Part shown: piece by piece, positions 7,948 through 15,883 of the stretch
Numbering within the stretch: position 1 is the first letter of the stretch
Layout of the letters: every line of letters starts with the position of its first letter
Source: an uncultured Victivallaceae bacterium
Lineage (GTDB): Bacteria > Verrucomicrobiota > Lentisphaeria > Victivallales > Victivallaceae
NCBI GenBank assembly: GCA_944389925.1
Contig: CALXOD010000010.1
Span: 1 to 37,314 of the forward strand
DNA length: 37,314 bases
Reading direction: 5' to 3'
The notes under the pieces: generated by a model
Told to the model about the DNA's origin: nothing
Database searches by the model: none
What the model saw: the letters and a program-made list of their open reading frames with translations, nothing else
Made by a program: the position numbers and the translations under genes

Positions 7948-9302
7948 TTCGTGCGTATCTCCTCTCCGCCCTTCTCTGCCTCCCGCACGGGCCGGCGGCG
8001 CAGCCGGGCTACAAACATCGCATCGCAATCGCCATCCTCCGGTCCCAGCTGCAGACAGCCGTCCGATACCGGAGCCCCGGTCAGCGGATGTGCAAACGCC
8101 TCCGGTGAAAAATCCGCGTGTTCCACCAGAAATTCCCGCACCCGTTCCCGATTTTCCATCGCAAAAATCGAACAGGTCGCATAAATCAACACTCCGCCCG
8201 GCCGTACCGCCGTCGCCGCAGCCGACAGCAGGGAAGACTGCAAGCGCGCAGTTTCCGCCACCTCCTCCGGACGCAACACCCATCGTCCATCCGGATTGCG
8301 CCGCCAGACCCCGGAGCAGCTGCAGGGGGCATCCACCAGAACCCCGTCAAAACTTTCCTTCCGCCGCCCCCGGAAAGGTTTTCCATCCCACTCCCGGGTT
8401 ACGATATTGGAAAATCCCGCCCGGCGGGCACGCCGCCGCAAATCTTCCAGCTTGTACGCCCGGATATCCGAGGCCACCACTGTCCCCCGCCGCTCCATCA
8501 GATCGGCCAGCTGCAACGTTTTGCCACCCGCTCCGGCACAGGCATCCAGCCAGCGTTCCCCCGCACGGGGAGCCGCTGCCAGACCGATTGCCTGAGACGC
8601 CAGGTCCTGTACTTCAAACTGACCGGCCCGGAATTCCGGAAGCGTAAACAAATTCACCCGGGCATTCTCCACCGCCAGAGCCTTGCGCACCCGGTCATGA
8701 CGACGCACCGGCACTCCCCTCGCCGTCAGTGCAGAAGCCAGCTCATCCACCGACTCCACCTGTGCCCGCAGCCACATGGGAGGACGCAGCAACAGCCGTT
8801 CCCGATAGCGTGCCAACGGGAACTCCGGTGGTACCAGCGGCCCCACCCACTCCGGCAGTTCTTCTCCCGGAATGCGTTGCAGCATCGTTTCCGCCGGCAG
8901 CTTCTCCAGCAGCAGATGCACGGCCGGGAAATCCATTTTCTCCAGCCGCGCCGCACCGGCCAGCAACAGCTCCAGCTCCCGTGCGGACGGCCCGCTCCGA
9001 CCGGATTCCACCGCCTCGCGCCGCTCATCGGTCAACAGCCGCCGCAAAGTTCCCCATTCGCGCCAGACGGCAAACACCTCTTCACTGATAAACTGCCGGT
9101 CCCGTGATCCGCATTGCCGATTTTCCCGAAAAAACGTCGAGAGCGTCCGGTCCGCCGGGCGCCGGTCGCCGAATGCGGCACACAGTACCGTCCGCAATGC
9201 AGTTGCAGCGGTTCGCAGTTGTGTATGCAATTTCCGGTCCGAAACTGATATGGCCGGAGTCGAATGTTTCTTCTTCAATTTTTCATACTCTTTCCTGTGC
9301 AT
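7944..9302 (-). CDS. RsmB/NOP-family rRNA (cytosine-C5) methyltransferase
   Basis: This SAM-dependent enzyme probably methylates a cytosine in ribosomal RNA, as RsmB does at C967 of 16S rRNA. In 452 residues it has a helical N-terminal half that could correspond to the NusB-like domain of RsmB, then the Rossmann methyltransferase core: DACAGAGGKTLQLA (SAM binding), VVASDI, motif IV DGVLVDAPCSCSGVWRRNPDGRW with the conserved Cys, and motif VI YATCSIF with the catalytic Cys. It is the first gene of the minus-strand run and overlaps folB by 4 bp. The start at 9302 lacks a clear ribosome site; a TTG about ten codons downstream, behind AGGAAAG, is an alternative. The exact rRNA target cannot be read from the sequence. 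Confidence 0.88.
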   Translation of the reverse strand: MHRKEYEKLKKKHSTPAISVSDRKLHTQLRTAATALRTVLCAAFGDRRPADRTLSTFFRENRQCGSRDRQFISEEVFAVWREWGTLRRLLTDERREAVESGRSGPSARELELLLAGAARLEKMDFPAVHLLLEKLPAETMLQRIPGEELPEWVGPLVPPEFPLARYRERLLLRPPMWLRAQVESVDELASALTARGVPVRRHDRVRKALAVENARVNLFTLPEFRAGQFEVQDLASQAIGLAAAPRAGERWLDACAGAGGKTLQLADLMERRGTVVASDIRAYKLEDLRRRARRAGFSNIVTREWDGKPFRGRRKESFDGVLVDAPCSCSGVWRRNPDGRWVLRPEEVAETARLQSSLLSAAATAVRPGGVLIYATCSIFAMENRERVREFLVEHADFSPEAFAHPLTGAPVSDGCLQLGPEDGDCDAMFVARLRRRPVREAEKGGEEIRTK

Positions 9303-9433
9303 TCAGAAAAATAACGCTTCTTCCGTTTTTTTCGAGTATTCTTCCAATTTTTTTTATTCAAAAATTTGTATTATGCGGAAAGCGGCATACCTTATAGCCT
9401 ACGTTATTTTCGCCTGTTAACCGAGTGAGTATC

Positions 9434-9466
9434 GCCGGAAGTCAGCTGATGGCTTCCCGGCTTTTT
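9434..9466 (+). terminator. Terminator-like hairpin before the efflux operon
   Basis: GCCGGAAG (9434-9441) pairs with CTTCCCGGC (9453-9461) with one bulged base, followed by TTTTT (9462-9466). It sits only 31 bp before the start of the membrane-fusion gene, inside the 195-bp divergent intergenic region. It may be an attenuator or the end of a short leader RNA. I see no clear promoter just upstream. Confidence 0.5.
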
Positions 9467-9497
9467 CAAACCAACGCAGAGCCTGCTTGCAAGGGAA

Positions 9498-10739
9498 ATG
9501 AAAAAATTATTCTGGTTCGTTGTCATCCTTCTTCTTGTCACCGGCGGAGTCGCCGTCGGTTATAAAACCTATCATAAGGCCCGGGAACAGGCCGCCGCCG
9601 CCACCGGGAAAAAAAAGCGTGCCCAGGAAGCCGTCGCCGTGGAAGCGGTTCTACCACGCAAAACCGATTTGCGCGATCAGCGGCTGTTCAGTGGTACGCT
9701 CAAGCCCTGGAGCGTTTTCGACGTAGCCCCGAAAGTCAGCGGTCGGCTGGAGGAACTCGAATTCAATATCGGTGATCCCATTCCTCCCGGCGCCCTGATC
9801 GCCCGAATCGACGATACCGAATACAAGCAGCAGTATGCCCAGGCCGCCGCCGACCTCGAAGTCGCCAAAGCCCAGCGCAAAGAAGCCGAAGTCATTCTGC
9901 AACTGCGCCGTACCGAATACGAACGTCAATCCACCTTGATCGGCAAACAGATCGGTTCGCAGGCCCAGTTCGAGTCAGCCCAGTCCTCCCTGCTCTCTCA
10001 GGAAGCCACCGTCGCCATGAAAAGCGCCGAAGTCAAACGCGCCGAAGCCGCCCTCGCCAATGCCGCCATCAAACTGCAGGATACCGGCATCCTCGCCGAT
10101 TGGACCGGAGCTCCGCGCTACACCGGAGATCGTTATGTGGATGAGGGGGCCCTGCTTCAAACCAATCAGCCGATCATCAGCGTCGCTGAAATCGACCGAC
10201 TGCGCGCTGCCATTTTCGTAATTGAGCGTGACTATCCCCATCTGCGGGTCGGTCAGACGGCGGAATTGACTACCGATGCCTATCCGGATCGAATCTTCAC
10301 GGCACGGGTTTCCAAAATTTCCCAGATCCTGCAGGAAAATTCCCGTCAGGCCTATGTGCTGCTGGAAATTCCCAATGCCGACCTCGCTCTCAAACCGGGC
10401 ATGTTCGTTCGGGTTTATCTGGAATTCGACCGACGTACCGGTGCCACCGTCGTTCCCCGCAGCGCTCTGATCAAACGAGGCGGCAGAACCGGCGTCTTCC
10501 GACTCAGCCCGAATGATGCCAAAGCTTACTTCGTGGAAGTTCAAACCGGCATCGTCGCAGACGAAGAGGTCGAAATTATTTCCCCGGAACTGACCGCTCC
10601 GGTCATCACCCTCGGAAATCACCTGCTGAGTGACGGTGCCCCGGTTCTGGTGCCGGAAGCATTCGCCGGCTCCGCGCCCGCCACTACGAAAAAGGCCGAG
10701 GTGCCGGCAACTGACGCAACCGCTGCGGTGAAACCATGA
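9498..10739 (+). CDS. RND efflux periplasmic adaptor (membrane-fusion protein)
   Basis: This is the periplasmic adaptor that links an inner-membrane RND pump to an outer-membrane channel. The 413-residue protein has an N-terminal membrane anchor or uncleaved signal (about residues 4-22), a barrel-sandwich (lipoyl-like) half around VAPKVSGRLEELEFNIGD (about 75-95), a long helical hairpin rich in Ala, Glu and Gln (about 110-195), then the second lipoyl half, a beta-barrel domain (RLRAAIFVIERDYPHLRVGQ) and a membrane-proximal domain. There is no lipobox cysteine. It precedes the pump gene and overlaps it by 4 bp (ATGA), so the two are translationally coupled. AAGGG lies close before the ATG. The exported compound cannot be inferred. 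Confidence 0.93.
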   Translation: MKKLFWFVVILLLVTGGVAVGYKTYHKAREQAAAATGKKKRAQEAVAVEAVLPRKTDLRDQRLFSGTLKPWSVFDVAPKVSGRLEELEFNIGDPIPPGALIARIDDTEYKQQYAQAAADLEVAKAQRKEAEVILQLRRTEYERQSTLIGKQIGSQAQFESAQSSLLSQEATVAMKSAEVKRAEAALANAAIKLQDTGILADWTGAPRYTGDRYVDEGALLQTNQPIISVAEIDRLRAAIFVIERDYPHLRVGQTAELTTDAYPDRIFTARVSKISQILQENSRQAYVLLEIPNADLALKPGMFVRVYLEFDRRTGATVVPRSALIKRGGRTGVFRLSPNDAKAYFVEVQTGIVADEEVEIISPELTAPVITLGNHLLSDGAPVLVPEAFAGSAPATTKKAEVPATDATAAVKP

Positions 10740-13700
10740 CGCTGGCAGAATTTTCGGTACGGCGCCCGGTTTTTATTTCGATGCTCTCCTGCATCGTGCT
10801 GATTCTGGGCGGCATCGCTCTGCGCTATCTGCCGGTGGATCTGATGCCGGATATTACCTATCCGGCAGTCTCCATTACCACCAACTATGAAGATGCCAGC
10901 CCCGAAGAGGTGGAGGAGCTCATCTCCAAGGAAATCGAATCCGCCATGAGTGCCGTTCCCGGCGTCAAGGAAGTCACGTCCTCTTCCACCGAAGGCGTCA
11001 GCTCGGTCCGGGTCAGCTTCAACTGGTCCACCGACCTCGACAGCGCTGTGGCCGATGTACGCGACCGTCTCGACCGGGTCATTGCAAGACTGCCGGACGA
11101 GGCCGAACGCCCGGTCATTCGCAAGTTCGACTCGGCAGCTTCGCCGATTATGCGGATCGGTGTAGCCACGGATATCGACCTTCTGGAAGCACGCCGGATT
11201 CTGGAAGACCAGATTCAATACCGGCTGGACCGGATCGACGGCGTCGCCTCCTCCGATATCGGCGGGGGGATGGTCCGGGAAATCCAGGTGTTATTCGACC
11301 CAGATAAAGCGCGAACGCTCGACACCTCTCTGGAAGACGTGCTCTCGAAAATTTCCGTCGGCAACGTCACCACGCCCGCCGGCAATGTCCGGGAAGGCCG
11401 GCTGGAAGTACGGGTTCGCACTCCCGGCACCTACTCCTCCCTTGATGAAATCCGCGACACCGTCATCGGCATCGGCCGAAACGGCGAGCAGATCCGCATC
11501 CGCGATGTTGCCGAAGTGGTGGATACCTACGAGAAAATCACCCGTTTCGTCCGTGTCAACGGGAAACCCGGCATCATGATGTCCATTTATAAACAATCCG
11601 GCGCCAATACCGTCGCCATCGCCGACCGGATCATGGCTGAATTGCAGAGAATCAACCGGGATTACCGTGGGCAACTGCAGTTGCAGCCGACGGTCAACAC
11701 GGCCGATTACATCAAACGCTCTCTGAACGGTGTCTCGGATTCAGCTGTCTCCGGCGGGGTGCTGGCTATTCTGGTGCTGCTGGTCTTTCTGCGGAATTTC
11801 GGCAGCACGCTGGTCATTGCCGTGAGTATTCCGATGTCGATTATCGCCACATTCGTACTGGTGTATTTCTGTGGATTCACCTTGAATATCATGACCATGG
11901 GCGGCCTGGCCCTCGGCATCGGGATGCTGGTGGACAACTCCATCGTCGTACTGGAAAACATCACCCGGCTCCACGATGAGGGCTTGGACGCTGAAAAAGC
12001 CTCCATCCAGGGTACCAATGAAGTCGTCGTCGCCATCATCGCCAGTACGTTGACCACCCTGGCGGTCTTCCTGCCGATGTTGTTCATGCAGGAAATGGCG
12101 GGCATCATGTTCCGCCAGTTCTCGGCGGTGGTCACCTTTTCGCTGGCGTGTTCTCTGCTGACGGCAATCACGCTGGTGCCGATGCTGGCGGCCCGGCTGC
12201 TGCGCCGCTCCGACACCCGCCATGCCAATCCGATTCTTTCCCGGATTCTCAACCGACTGGAAAACATGCAACTGGCAGTGGAAGGCTTCTACGGCTCGCT
12301 CCTTGACGGTGTACTCCGACACCGCTACTGGTTCATCGGCGCGGCGCTGCTGCTGGTGGGGGCCTCCTTTTATCCCGCACGCTACCTCGGTACCGAACTG
12401 ATGCCCAAAGCCGACGAAAATGAAGTCCGTGTCTATCTTGAAACAGCGGTCGGCACCAGTCCCGAGGTCGTCAATGACGTGGTGAAACAAACCGAAAGCA
12501 TCATCACCTCGGTCGTCGGCAACGACATGACCGGCTGGATCTCTTTTGCCGGCAGCTCCAGCTGGCGGGCCGACGGCGGTCATAAGGCAACGTATACCAT
12601 CCGTCTGACCTCCCGCGCCAACCGTGACCGCTCCGATGCCCAGATTGCCAATGAGCTGGCCGCCCGGCTGAAAAATATTCCCGGTGTCACCGTCCGCGCC
12701 CGGGCTGGTGTCGGCATGTTCTCCCGAAGCATGGGGGCCGGTAATGAGGAAGCCGTCACAGTGGACATCCGCGGATACGATTTCGGCGATGCGGCCCGAC
12801 TGGGCCAGGCGGTTATGGATGCCGCGCTGACCGTCCCCGGCGTAACCGACACCAAACTCAGCCGCGATCTCGGCACCCCGGAAGACCGAATCTACATTGA
12901 CCGTCGCAAGGCCGCCGACCTGAAGGTCTCGGTCAAAACCATCGCCGATACGCTGCGAACCATTCTGGCCGGCTCGGAGGCCGGCAACTACCGGGAAGAC
13001 GGCGATGAATACACCATTCTGGTCAAGGTCAAGGACGCGGACCTGATGACACTGGATCAGATTCTCGACCATTCGGTCCGCAATCAGGATGGAGAACGGA
13101 TTGTGTTGCGCAACCTGATCAGTTATCAGCGGGTCTCCGGTCCGGTTGCCATTGAACGGAAAAATCAGGAACGGGTCCTCACCGTCGGGGTGAACGTCTT
13201 TAACCGCGACATGGGATCCGTCGTAAACGATCTGCAGGAACGAATCGACCGAATGCCCAAAATACCTGGATTCGACATCAGTTTCGTCGGCGACTATGAG
13301 GATCAGCAGAAGGCGTTTCAGGAGTTGATGCTGGCTTTCGTGCTGGCCCTGGTACTGGTCTACATGGTCATGGCCTGTCAGTTTGAATCCTTCCGAGATC
13401 CGCTGGTGGTCATGCTGTCAGTACCGCTGGCCGGTTCCGGCGTGGTCATCATGCTGCTGATGACCGATACCACGATGAACATGCAGTCCTTCATCGGTTG
13501 CATCATGCTGGCCGGTATCGTAGTCAATAACGCCATCCTGCTGGTCGATACCGCCAATCTTCTGCGGCAACGGGACAAAATGCCGTTGGATCAGGCGATC
13601 CGGGAGGCTGGACGGCGACGGTTGCGCCCGATCATGATGACCACGCTGACCACGGTGCTGGGGCTGTTGCCGCTGGCGCTCGGACTCGGGGACGGCGGGG

Positions 13701-13825
13701 AAATGCAGGCCCCGATGGCTCGCGCGGTAATCGGTGGGTTGACCAGCTCCACGCTGGTCACACTGTTCTTTATCCCGGCGGTCTACCGGGTTGCGGAATC
13801 CATTCGCTTCCGGAAACAATCCTGA
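10736..13825 (+). CDS. RND-family efflux transporter, HAE1 type, inner-membrane pump
   Basis: This proton-driven inner-membrane exporter would form a tripartite pump with the preceding adaptor. The 1029 residues show the usual twofold repeat: an N-terminal FSVRRPVFISMLSCIVLILGG helix, a large periplasmic loop, a block of membrane helices (about 335-480), a second periplasmic loop, and a last helix block. The fourth helix carries GMLVDNSIVVLENI with Asp400 and Asn401, so only the first of the two proton-relay aspartates of AcrB is kept, a variant seen in several HAE1 branches. VPLAGSGVV, GIVVNNAILLVD and RLRPIMMTT in the second half are typical. No outer-membrane TolC-like gene lies in the window, so that part must come from elsewhere. 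The palindromic AAAAAAACGTTTTTTT directly follows the stop. Confidence 0.95.
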   Translation: MTLAEFSVRRPVFISMLSCIVLILGGIALRYLPVDLMPDITYPAVSITTNYEDASPEEVEELISKEIESAMSAVPGVKEVTSSSTEGVSSVRVSFNWSTDLDSAVADVRDRLDRVIARLPDEAERPVIRKFDSAASPIMRIGVATDIDLLEARRILEDQIQYRLDRIDGVASSDIGGGMVREIQVLFDPDKARTLDTSLEDVLSKISVGNVTTPAGNVREGRLEVRVRTPGTYSSLDEIRDTVIGIGRNGEQIRIRDVAEVVDTYEKITRFVRVNGKPGIMMSIYKQSGANTVAIADRIMAELQRINRDYRGQLQLQPTVNTADYIKRSLNGVSDSAVSGGVLAILVLLVFLRNFGSTLVIAVSIPMSIIATFVLVYFCGFTLNIMTMGGLALGIGMLVDNSIVVLENITRLHDEGLDAEKASIQGTNEVVVAIIASTLTTLAVFLPMLFMQEMAGIMFRQFSAVVTFSLACSLLTAITLVPMLAARLLRRSDTRHANPILSRILNRLENMQLAVEGFYGSLLDGVLRHRYWFIGAALLLVGASFYPARYLGTELMPKADENEVRVYLETAVGTSPEVVNDVVKQTESIITSVVGNDMTGWISFAGSSSWRADGGHKATYTIRLTSRANRDRSDAQIANELAARLKNIPGVTVRARAGVGMFSRSMGAGNEEAVTVDIRGYDFGDAARLGQAVMDAALTVPGVTDTKLSRDLGTPEDRIYIDRRKAADLKVSVKTIADTLRTILAGSEAGNYREDGDEYTILVKVKDADLMTLDQILDHSVRNQDGERIVLRNLISYQRVSGPVAIERKNQERVLTVGVNVFNRDMGSVVNDLQERIDRMPKIPGFDISFVGDYEDQQKAFQELMLAFVLALVLVYMVMACQFESFRDPLVVMLSVPLAGSGVVIMLLMTDTTMNMQSFIGCIMLAGIVVNNAILLVDTANLLRQRDKMPLDQAIREAGRRRLRPIMMTTLTTVLGLLPLALGLGDGGEMQAPMARAVIGGLTSSTLVTLFFIPAVYRVAESIRFRKQS

Positions 13826-13873
13826 AAAAAAACGTTTTTTTAGAATTTTATTAAAAAACCGCCTCAAACCAGG

Positions 13874-13901
13874 TTGACAGAAAAAAATCCGGTGCTAAAG
13901 T
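13874..13901 (+). promoter_or_regulatory. Strong promoter for a candidate small RNA
   Basis: A consensus -35 TTGACA (13874-13879) is followed after 16 bp by an extended -10, TGCTAAAGT (hexamer TAAAGT, 13896-13901). It predicts a start near 13908. No open reading frame follows on this strand; a terminator lies about 85 bp downstream. Confidence 0.65.
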
Positions 13902-13907
13902 ATACAC

Positions 13908-13999
13908 CGTTGTAACAAAGAAGTTTTTTTGCGGTCACCATTGTTTCGACCATCCCCCCCCTCCAAAGGTCGGAATAATCTGGTGACCGCTCTTTTTTT
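13908..13999 (+). ncRNA. Candidate small RNA with a C-rich loop
   Basis: A promoter and an intrinsic terminator bracket a roughly 90-nt segment without a credible coding frame. The outer stem GCGGTCACCA (13931-13940) pairs perfectly with TGGTGACCGC (13981-13990), followed by seven T. An inner stem TTTCGACC (13944-13951) pairs with GGTCGGAA (13968-13975) with one G-U pair, and presents a 16-nt loop (13952-13967) of eight C followed by TCC. That loop could pair with GGAGG-type ribosome-binding sites, as known C-rich regulatory RNAs do. The T tail works only for + strand transcription. The alternative is that the structure is just the terminator of the RND operon, whose stop lies 105 bp upstream. 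I recognise no Rfam family. Confidence 0.55.
13931..13999 (+). terminator. Intrinsic terminator (part of the candidate small RNA)
   Basis: A perfect 10-bp GC-rich outer stem (13931-13940 with 13981-13990) is followed by a run of seven T (13993-13999). It would also stop read-through from the efflux operon. It does not work for the minus-strand gene ending at 14078, because no T run follows in that direction. Confidence 0.8.
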
Positions 14000-14077
14000 C
14001 GTGCTTCATCCGACCGGACGAAAAACTCAACCGCCACAAAGTCTGATAACCTTATTCTCCGCCCCCGGATTCGAGGT

Positions 14078-14836
14078 TCATCCCCAGATCAACATCTTCA
14101 AGGCGGCAATGACAATCAGAACCTGTATCAACTGTTCAAACCGCTTCTGCGGCAATTTTGACAGCAATAAAATTCCCAGCGCCGCACCGACTACCAGCAT
14201 CGGCAGCATCGCCAGATCCGCCCGAACCGCGGCTCCAGTAATGCGACCTTCGGCAACAAAAATCGGAATCTTAATCCAGTTCAAAATCAGAAAATACCAG
14301 GCGGCACTGCCGATATAGGCATTTTTCGGCAGCCGCATCGACAACAAATAGATCGACATCACCGGCCCGGCTGCATTCGCCACCTGCGTGGTAAATCCCG
14401 CCATCAGCCCGAAAACAGCGGAAAAAGCCCAATGCTCCGGCATTTTATCGGCATTTTTGATGTATTTCGCCAGAAAACTGAACGCTACCATGAACAAGAT
14501 AATCCACGCCAGAACCGGGCGCATCCATTCATCCCGAATAAACCGGAGCGCCACCACCCCCAGCACAATTCCCCCCAGTGCCCAGGGCAGCAGCCGGCAT
14601 ACAATCGACCAGTCGGCATGACGGCGATAATAGGCAACGGCCATGATATCGGCCGTCCCGAGCAACAACAGCTGAATACCGGTGGATTCCCGGGGAGGGA
14701 AACAGGAAGCCAGCAGCAATACCGGCAACATACCGAGCCCTGGAACACCCGTTTTATTGATGCCGATCAAAACCGCACTGACCATTAAAATCGCAATGCT
14801 GGACCACTCGTACGAACCGAAAAACCATTCCCACAT
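14078..14836 (-). CDS. TauE/SafE-type (TSUP) membrane transporter
   Basis: The 252-residue protein is almost wholly hydrophobic, with about seven or eight membrane helices. It carries family segments: an N-terminal GINKTGVPGLGMLPVLLLA and a mid-protein VANAAGPVMSIYLLSMRLPKNAYIGSAAWYF. TSUP proteins move sulfite, organosulfonates or other small anions across the cytoplasmic membrane. The substrate here is unknown. It stands alone on the minus strand, 86 bp after the AraC-type regulator gene in the same direction, so the two could be co-transcribed. Confidence 0.88.
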   Translation of the reverse strand: MWEWFFGSYEWSSIAILMVSAVLIGINKTGVPGLGMLPVLLLASCFPPRESTGIQLLLLGTADIMAVAYYRRHADWSIVCRLLPWALGGIVLGVVALRFIRDEWMRPVLAWIILFMVAFSFLAKYIKNADKMPEHWAFSAVFGLMAGFTTQVANAAGPVMSIYLLSMRLPKNAYIGSAAWYFLILNWIKIPIFVAEGRITGAAVRADLAMLPMLVVGAALGILLLSKLPQKRFEQLIQVLIVIAALKMLIWG

Positions 14837-14892
14837 GATACCGGATTCCCGTGTTGTTTTTTAAGAAGTTAAGAATGATTAATATATCCTCC

Positions 14893-14906
14893 CATTCATA
14901 TGAATG
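14893..14906. repeat. 14-bp perfect palindrome
   Basis: CATTCATATGAATG is its own reverse complement. It lies between the AraC-type regulator gene and the transporter gene, both read leftward, so it could be an operator for the transporter or a small mRNA hairpin. There is no adjacent T run in either direction. Confidence 0.4.
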
Positions 14907-14922
14907 CAATTGCGCTCTTTAC

Positions 14923-15729
14923 CTATTTTCCCAGCGCCCGCTGCCGGCGGAAAGCTGAAGGCGCATACCCGAGATGCTTTTTGAAATAATTGGAGAAATG
15001 ATAGGAATCCGCAAACCCCAGCCCCGAAGCAATCTCCTTGATCGACAAATCCGTATATTGCAGCAGACGCCGGGCAGCGTCCAGTTTCTGGCGCAACCGG
15101 TATTCCACCGGCGGACACCCGAATGCCGCCCGGAAAGACCGGATAAGATGCGCAGCCGAAAAACCGGTCTCACGGGCATACTGCTCCAGAACAAATCTCC
15201 GATCCAGCGAACGGTCCAGATATTTTTTCAACGCCAACGCCTCCGGTGCGGCAGATACTGCCGCCGGTTCGTACAATAACCGGAAACAGTGTTCCACAAA
15301 TTGATGAAAAACCACGGCCGCCCGTTGATGCAGCCATGGAGCGGAGTGGCCCAGCAACAGCGACGCCTCAAAATATTTACGCAACTGCGGCACCTCCGCA
15401 AGATAATACACCCGATCCAATCGATAGATCCGCAGCAGTTCATACGCAAGCGGTCCATCCACCACCACACACAGTTTATGCCACGGCTGTTCCCGGGACG
15501 GCCAGTATCGGTGCACACTGTGCTGATGCAGAAAATAAATCCCGTCGGTTTCCGGTTGAAAGGATTCCCCATTAATCTCCAGAACCCCACTGCCACGCTG
15601 GATATATTCAATGGTACAGACATCATAATCATTCCGCGCGATCACTGGAGTCCGGGCATCCGCCACCACCAGCGTATTACTGAGGAGTCGAAAAGGAAAG
15701 ACTTCCGGGTATGGCATACTTTCAATCAA
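14923..15729 (-). CDS. AraC-family transcriptional regulator
   Basis: This is a DNA-binding regulator with an N-terminal cupin-like sensing domain (about residues 10-150, with the GSGVLEINGESF and HQHSVHRYWP strands) and a C-terminal double helix-turn-helix domain (last 100 residues), ending in the signature IKEIASGLGFADSYHFSNYFKKHLGYAPSAFR. It is divergent from the heparinase-like gene, with 154 bp between them. This is the normal place for a local activator of that gene, probably responding to a sugar. The frame stays open to 16008, but the upstream part lies over the neighbouring gene. I prefer the TTG at 15729, which has AGGAG 10 nt before it. The ATG at 15717 is four codons further in and lies about 22 nt from that site. 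Confidence 0.88.
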   Translation of the reverse strand: MIESMPYPEVFPFRLLSNTLVVADARTPVIARNDYDVCTIEYIQRGSGVLEINGESFQPETDGIYFLHQHSVHRYWPSREQPWHKLCVVVDGPLAYELLRIYRLDRVYYLAEVPQLRKYFEASLLLGHSAPWLHQRAAVVFHQFVEHCFRLLYEPAAVSAAPEALALKKYLDRSLDRRFVLEQYARETGFSAAHLIRSFRAAFGCPPVEYRLRQKLDAARRLLQYTDLSIKEIASGLGFADSYHFSNYFKKHLGYAPSAFRRQRALGK

Positions 15730-15759
15730 TTTTTTACATCTCCTGTTTCGTTTTATCCA

Positions 15760-15789
15760 TGTATTTTCCGCTAAAAACGCAAAAATACA
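15760..15789. promoter_or_regulatory. Inverted repeat, candidate AraC-family operator
   Basis: TGTATTTT (15760-15767) and AAAATACA (15782-15789) form a perfect inverted repeat separated by 14 bp. The right arm ends one base before the -35 of the candidate promoter of the heparinase-like gene, the position expected for an activator binding site. Its arms are AT-rich, so chance occurrence is possible. Confidence 0.45.
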
Positions 15790-15790
15790 C

Positions 15791-15819
15791 ATTGAACTTT
15801 CTTCCGTCACTCTATACAT
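15791..15819 (+). promoter_or_regulatory. Candidate promoter of the heparinase-like gene set
   Basis: TTGAAC (15791-15796) and TACATT (15814-15819) are separated by 17 bp and lie about 65 bp before the start codon at 15884. Both boxes match the sigma70 consensus only in part, as usual for an activator-dependent promoter. Confidence 0.45.
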
Positions 15820-15883
15820 TACCGGCAATGGGATTTTTTTCAAAGCATCTCTCCCATGACCGCGTAACGGAAAGGATATCGGC

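Noticed and set aside
7948-8283. Upstream extension of folB to 244 residues
   Set aside because: The extra part overlaps the methyltransferase gene, is Gly/Ala-rich and unlike FolB; the ATG at 7947 matches the family start.
11741-13072. 443-residue open frame on the minus strand
   Set aside because: Antisense to the RND pump gene, which is unmistakable.
13952-13961. C-rich stretch as a sequencing error or part of a CRISPR-like repeat
   Set aside because: It occurs once, lies in a paired stem context, and no spaced repeats exist in the window.
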